Shown here: in pieces, positions 61,034 to 64,000 of the stretch | Layout of the letters: the number at the start of each line of letters is the position of its first letter | Position numbering within the stretch: position 1 is the first letter of the stretch | Source of the DNA: DASYKT01 sp035995185 | GTDB taxonomy: Bacteria; Acidobacteriota; Blastocatellia; Pyrinomonadales; Pyrinomonadaceae | NCBI GenBank assembly: GCA_035995185.1 | Contig: DASYKT010000042.1 | Location: forward strand, 1 to 64,000 | Direction of reading: 5' to 3' | Length of the DNA: 64,000 nucleotides | The notes under the pieces: model-generated | Databases searched by the model: none | Told to the model about the DNA's origin: nothing | Seen by the model: only the letters and a program-made list of their open reading frames with translations | Made by a program: the position numbers and the translations under genes

Positions 61034-63244
61034 TTACCTCTGCACTTGATATTGCGACGAAGTCGCGACCAGATAGAGCGCCTGCCTGGCGCGCGCCAAT
61101 GTGTTAGCCGACGACACGGCTGTCGTGGCGGTAAGTACGGTGCTTCGCGTCTGCGCCGACATCGTGCCGTGCAGCATCTTCGAATTAAGTTCGTCGACCA
61201 GCAGATTGCACGTCGGGTCGGCGGCGGCCAATGCCTGCAGGCCGGTAAGATCGATCGAAGTTCCCATGGGCGCGGTGCCGCTGATCGGGATCGTGTTGAA
61301 AACGATCGTATTCAAAAAGTTGGCGCGCACGATCGAAGTGCCGGTGTTCAAAATGCCGAACTCCGGCCCGTGGAGCGTCGTGCCCGGAACGATATAATCC
61401 GCCGGGTAATAATTAAACACCGTCGGCGATTGGTAGACGCTTTGCGCCATCAAGGCGGCCTGCGGATTTACCACGCCATCGCTAAGGTCCACGCCGGGCG
61501 CCGAGCGCACGCCGAACTGCCGCAGCACGTTGGTCATCAGCTGCACCGGCTCGCGAAGCTTTCCGTAGGTCGGATCGGTCTTGACGTCGCCGCGGGCTTC
61601 GGGGTCGAGCAGGATCGCTTTGACCACGGCTTTCATATTGCCGCGCATACCGAGACCGTCATTATTAAAGACGGCGGTAACGCGCGAAACATAGGCCGGC
61701 GTCGGGTCGCTGGTAACAAGATGCTGGATGAGCAGTTTGCTGACGAACGGGCCGACGTTCGGATGATAGAAAATATTATCCAGCGCCTGGTTAAGATCGG
61801 TTATTCCGTTTTGATCGGCGGGGATGTTGACGTTCTGCGCGCCGGGGTAGCTCAACAGCGTTTTGGTCGTTGTGTTGTGCAGAGACTGCACCAGCAGCAT
61901 CGGGTCGGTGTAATTCGGAATGGCGCTGTTGCTGGTCGGATTCGGACAGGTCGGCGCGGCCTGCTGGCAAAGCTGCCAGCCGGTAAAGATCTCGGTAAAA
62001 TTATTCACCGTGTCCTGGGTATAGGTCGGGAGCGGATTGCCCAGGCCGTCCGTCTGCACGGTGCCGTCCTGATTGAGCATAAATAACCCGGTCGTAAACA
62101 GCTGCATCAATTCGCGGGCGTAGTTTTCGTTCGGATTATTCCGGGTGCTGCCCAGCATGTCGAGGTAGCGGCCCATCGCCGGGTTGAGCGTCATGTCCTG
62201 CATCAACTTGCGGTAGTTGCCGAAGGAGTGCTGGTCCAGGATCTTTTGATACTGCAGCATATGGCTGGGCTGCTGAACTTCGGGATACGCCGTCACCCAG
62301 ACCTGGCTCAGCGCCCAGGAGGTGCGATGCAGAAGCTGATTCTCGCCGTAAAATGCATCGTAGAAAAGCCAGTTCTGCAGCAGGTACATTGAATAATTGT
62401 CGCGGACACAGGTGCCCGCCGCACCGCTGCACCCGCCACTGGATGTCGGTGCGCTGAAGCTGATATTCATCAGCGGCAGGTTCGGATAAGCCGTCGACGG
62501 GGTGGTGGCTTCCAGCTGCATGGCCAGCCAGGTGCGAATGCCGAGACGGCGGATGCGATCATTGAGCGCGGGAGTCGGGCCGAAGCTGGCCTGCTCCATA
62601 AAGCGGGTCCTGTCACCCTGGTATTTGAGCCCGATCACATACTCGGTCATGACGGCCTCTTCCACCTGCGCGCGGGTTTTTTTGCTGAGAGGATAGGACG
62701 TCGGGATGGCTTTGGCGTCGTCCTTGATATCGCCGCCGAGTTTACCGAGCCCCAGGCGAACGCGGTTACTGGTAAGCCCGCGCCAGGTCAGGCGCACGAG
62801 ATGATCGCCGAGGGGCTGCGGCTGGCCGTGATACCCGGTTTGATCGTAGAGCGAAACGATCACGGCGTACACCGCGTTGTCCCTGGTCACCGGCTGCAGA
62901 TCTTCCACGTTAAAGCGGAACAGGCGGCCCGACGAATCTTCCAGATAGATACGGAAAGCATTTGCGCCTTCGCCGTCGAGCAAAGCCAGGTTGGTGACAA
63001 AGAACATCACGCGCGATTTTGCGCCGGGAGTGAATGCCTCCGGGTCGCCCGTTTTCGGTATCGTACCGTTCCAATCTTCTGCTTTTATGGCCAGCGCACG
63101 CGTTGAGCCTCTTTCGCTCAGTAAAATAGGCGTGGGTGAATTAAAGTCTTCTTCAACATCGGCCAGAACGGTTGCCGCAAGCATAAAACTCAGCAGGACG
63201 ACACACCAAACCCGTAGCGGATAAAGCGACAATCTGGGGTTCAT
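61034..63244 (-). CDS. Secreted DUF1800 domain protein
   Basis: A 736-residue exported protein with an N-terminal signal (ending AATVLADV). A beta-rich region of about 170 residues (FRIYLEDSSGRLFRFNVEDL) precedes the DUF1800 domain, whose typical phrases are RFMEQASFGPT, NENYARELMQLFTTGLF, FTEIFTGWQLC, VSKLLIQHLVTSDPTP and LREPVQLMTNVLRQFG. The family is abundant in Acidobacteriota and Planctomycetota and is thought to act in the envelope on polysaccharides or sulfated compounds, with no defined reaction. RBS GAAGGAGGG is strong. First gene of the operon with DUF1501. Confidence 0.9.
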   Translation of the reverse strand: MNPRLSLYPLRVWCVVLLSFMLAATVLADVEEDFNSPTPILLSERGSTRALAIKAEDWNGTIPKTGDPEAFTPGAKSRVMFFVTNLALLDGEGANAFRIYLEDSSGRLFRFNVEDLQPVTRDNAVYAVIVSLYDQTGYHGQPQPLGDHLVRLTWRGLTSNRVRLGLGKLGGDIKDDAKAIPTSYPLSKKTRAQVEEAVMTEYVIGLKYQGDRTRFMEQASFGPTPALNDRIRRLGIRTWLAMQLEATTPSTAYPNLPLMNISFSAPTSSGGCSGAAGTCVRDNYSMYLLQNWLFYDAFYGENQLLHRTSWALSQVWVTAYPEVQQPSHMLQYQKILDQHSFGNYRKLMQDMTLNPAMGRYLDMLGSTRNNPNENYARELMQLFTTGLFMLNQDGTVQTDGLGNPLPTYTQDTVNNFTEIFTGWQLCQQAAPTCPNPTSNSAIPNYTDPMLLVQSLHNTTTKTLLSYPGAQNVNIPADQNGITDLNQALDNIFYHPNVGPFVSKLLIQHLVTSDPTPAYVSRVTAVFNNDGLGMRGNMKAVVKAILLDPEARGDVKTDPTYGKLREPVQLMTNVLRQFGVRSAPGVDLSDGVVNPQAALMAQSVYQSPTVFNYYPADYIVPGTTLHGPEFGILNTGTSIVRANFLNTIVFNTIPISGTAPMGTSIDLTGLQALAAADPTCNLLVDELNSKMLHGTMSAQTRSTVLTATTAVSSANTLARARQALYLVATSSQYQVQR

Positions 63245-63394
63245 ACCCTTACCCTCCTTCGACTTTTAAAACTGTTTTTTTAAGGAAGCCTTGCAGACCC
63301 CTTTACGCGGTGATCAATTGTTGCACTATATTAATTGTTATTATAGAAAAAAAGCAAGAGATAAAAGGAGTAGAAGGCGAGGCTGAAAACGGTC

Positions 63395-63615
63395 TGTCCA
63401 CGTAGCGGACTGGAGAGAATAGCCCAGGGCTTCAGCCCTGGGTGACGATTAGTTTGAAAGTTACAGCCCTGAAGGGGCGGCAGAACTGACTTGGGTCTCT
63501 GCCGCCCCTTCAGGGCTGGATCGTTTTGGGAATTCGATACCCAGGGTGGCGCTCGCTTCGCTCACTTACCCTGGGCTATTATCTTTGTCCCCGTTGGGGA
63601 CTTTAAGGATAGATC
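63395..63615 (-). repeat. Dispersed intergenic repeat, long copy (reverse orientation)
   Basis: In reverse complement this reads as the 4.5-kb copy (AAAGTCCCCAACGGGGACAA, the GTAAGTGAGCGAAGCGAGCG core, AGCCCTGAAGGGGCGGCAGA), then continues to CCCAGGGCTGAAGCCCTGGG, as in the 27.3-kb copy. So it is the fullest of three copies. It also carries its own inverted duplication of CCGCCCCTTCAGGGCT. It fills most of the 467-base gap between the operon promoter and the next gene. Confidence 0.85.
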
Positions 63616-63639
63616 GTCTTGTTCGATTTCCTATCAAAA

Positions 63640-63669
63640 AAAGCGAGCGGTTTTTACGCCGCTCGCTTT
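63640..63669 (-). terminator. Terminator of the second DUF1501 gene
   Basis: AAAGCGAGCGG (63640-63650) and CCGCTCGCTTT (63659-63669) form a perfect 11-bp stem with an A run on the left, giving T on the minus strand. Confidence 0.85.
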
Positions 63670-63686
63670 AATTAACTGTCGTTCAT

Positions 63687-63702
63687 GCCGAATAAATTCG
63701 GC
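63687..63702. repeat. GCCGAATAAATTCGGC hairpin after the second DUF1501 gene
   Basis: Same 16-base palindrome and GCTCC flank as at 59521, 10 bases beyond the stop codon of the paralogous gene. Confidence 0.85.
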
Positions 63703-63711
63703 GCTCCGGTT

Positions 63712-64000
63712 TTACGCACAAGCCGGGCTGGCCGCCGGCAGGAAGCCGAGGTTCGAAGTGCTGAAGTTATTGATATTCGGAAACACCTGCGAGAACTGCG
63801 CCGGGTCGAGCCCGTACCAGCGCGCCAGGGTGCAGGCATACTGCTCCACTGAAGTGGTCGGGATCCAGCGTCCTTTAGCGCCGGCGCCGTTGTCGGCATC
63901 GTCGCCCGCGCCTTTGACCAGCTGCGGGTAAGGCGTTCCGTTAGAACCGTTCATTCCGTAGAAATCGCCGCCCAGCACCGAACCGCCAAGCACGAACATA
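63712..64000 (-). CDS. DUF1501 domain protein, C-terminal part (paralogue)
   Basis: The last 95 or so residues of a second DUF1501 protein; its start lies beyond the window. The visible part (MFVLGGSVLGGDFYGMN, GRWIPTTSVEQYA, RWYGLDPAQFSQVFPNINNF, ending PACA) matches the end of the protein at 59544 almost residue for residue. A tandem duplication of the DUF1501 gene, probably with a second DUF1800 gene upstream, is likely. Terminator and hairpin follow. Confidence 0.9.
   Translation of the reverse strand, partial: MFVLGGSVLGGDFYGMNGSNGTPYPQLVKGAGDDADNGAGAKGRWIPTTSVEQYACTLARWYGLDPAQFSQVFPNINNFSTSNLGFLPAASPACA

Overview
The window looks like a chromosomal stretch of a diderm, LPS-bearing bacterium of moderate GC, most likely an Acidobacteriota member near Blastocatellia (inference). 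Supporting features are LptD and LpxC, a DUF1501/DUF1800 pair, split B12-dependent acyl-CoA mutase subunits, AtuA-type proteins, a Tes-like radical SAM enzyme of the kind linked to membrane-spanning lipids, and many secreted proteins ending their signal peptide in A-Q. No rRNA and only one tRNA are present. Genes lie on both strands, with short overlaps inside operons.

Region 1 (1-13 kb): an ECF sigma factor with an sigmaE-like promoter and its zinc-finger anti-sigma factor; TPR membrane proteins; an ATP-grasp enzyme; a VOC protein; an NtrC-type regulator divergent from lptD with nested palindromes between them; a secreted beta-propeller-like protein; a threonine-dehydratase-like PLP enzyme. 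Region 2 (13-24.5 kb): a small-molecule kinase, 6-phosphogluconate dehydrogenase with a repeat-derived linker, a TPM protein, lpxC, an EVE protein, a circularly permuted ATP-grasp protein, a secreted M12-type metalloprotease, a VapBC-like module and an acyl-CoA carboxyltransferase.

Region 3 (24.5-45.3 kb): small secreted and stress-type genes, a PadR/VOC divergent pair with a 17-bp palindromic operator, then genes consistent with acyl-CoA or branched-chain catabolism (AtuA, a separate AtuA C-terminal-like protein, two enoyl-CoA hydratase-family proteins, a B12-binding subunit and a mutase large subunit). Between these lie two secreted peptidases (S41, M28), a TMTC-like glycosyltransferase, two sterol-desaturase-family membrane oxygenases, HicAB, an FtsB-like protein and a phosphohexomutase.

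Region 4 (45.3-52.5 kb) is the most unusual. A Tes-like radical SAM protein is followed by a visibly AT-richer two-gene operon encoding an NdpA-family nucleoid-associated protein and a RelA/SpoT-type nucleotide synthetase. The genes overlap by one base, and the operon has its own near-consensus promoter. It lies between a RepA/KaiC-like ATPase gene and a decayed copy of that gene's 5' end. This is the best candidate for an undescribed defence or toxin-antitoxin system. Region 5 (52.5-64 kb): rpsU with a Gly-rich tail, surE-pcm, a DedA protein, tRNA-Pro, an FG-GAP protein, an alpha/beta hydrolase, and a DUF1501/DUF1800 operon followed by the end of a second DUF1501 gene.

Several families of short dispersed intergenic repeats (palindromic, terminator-like or word-like) recur through the window, and one has entered the gnd reading frame.
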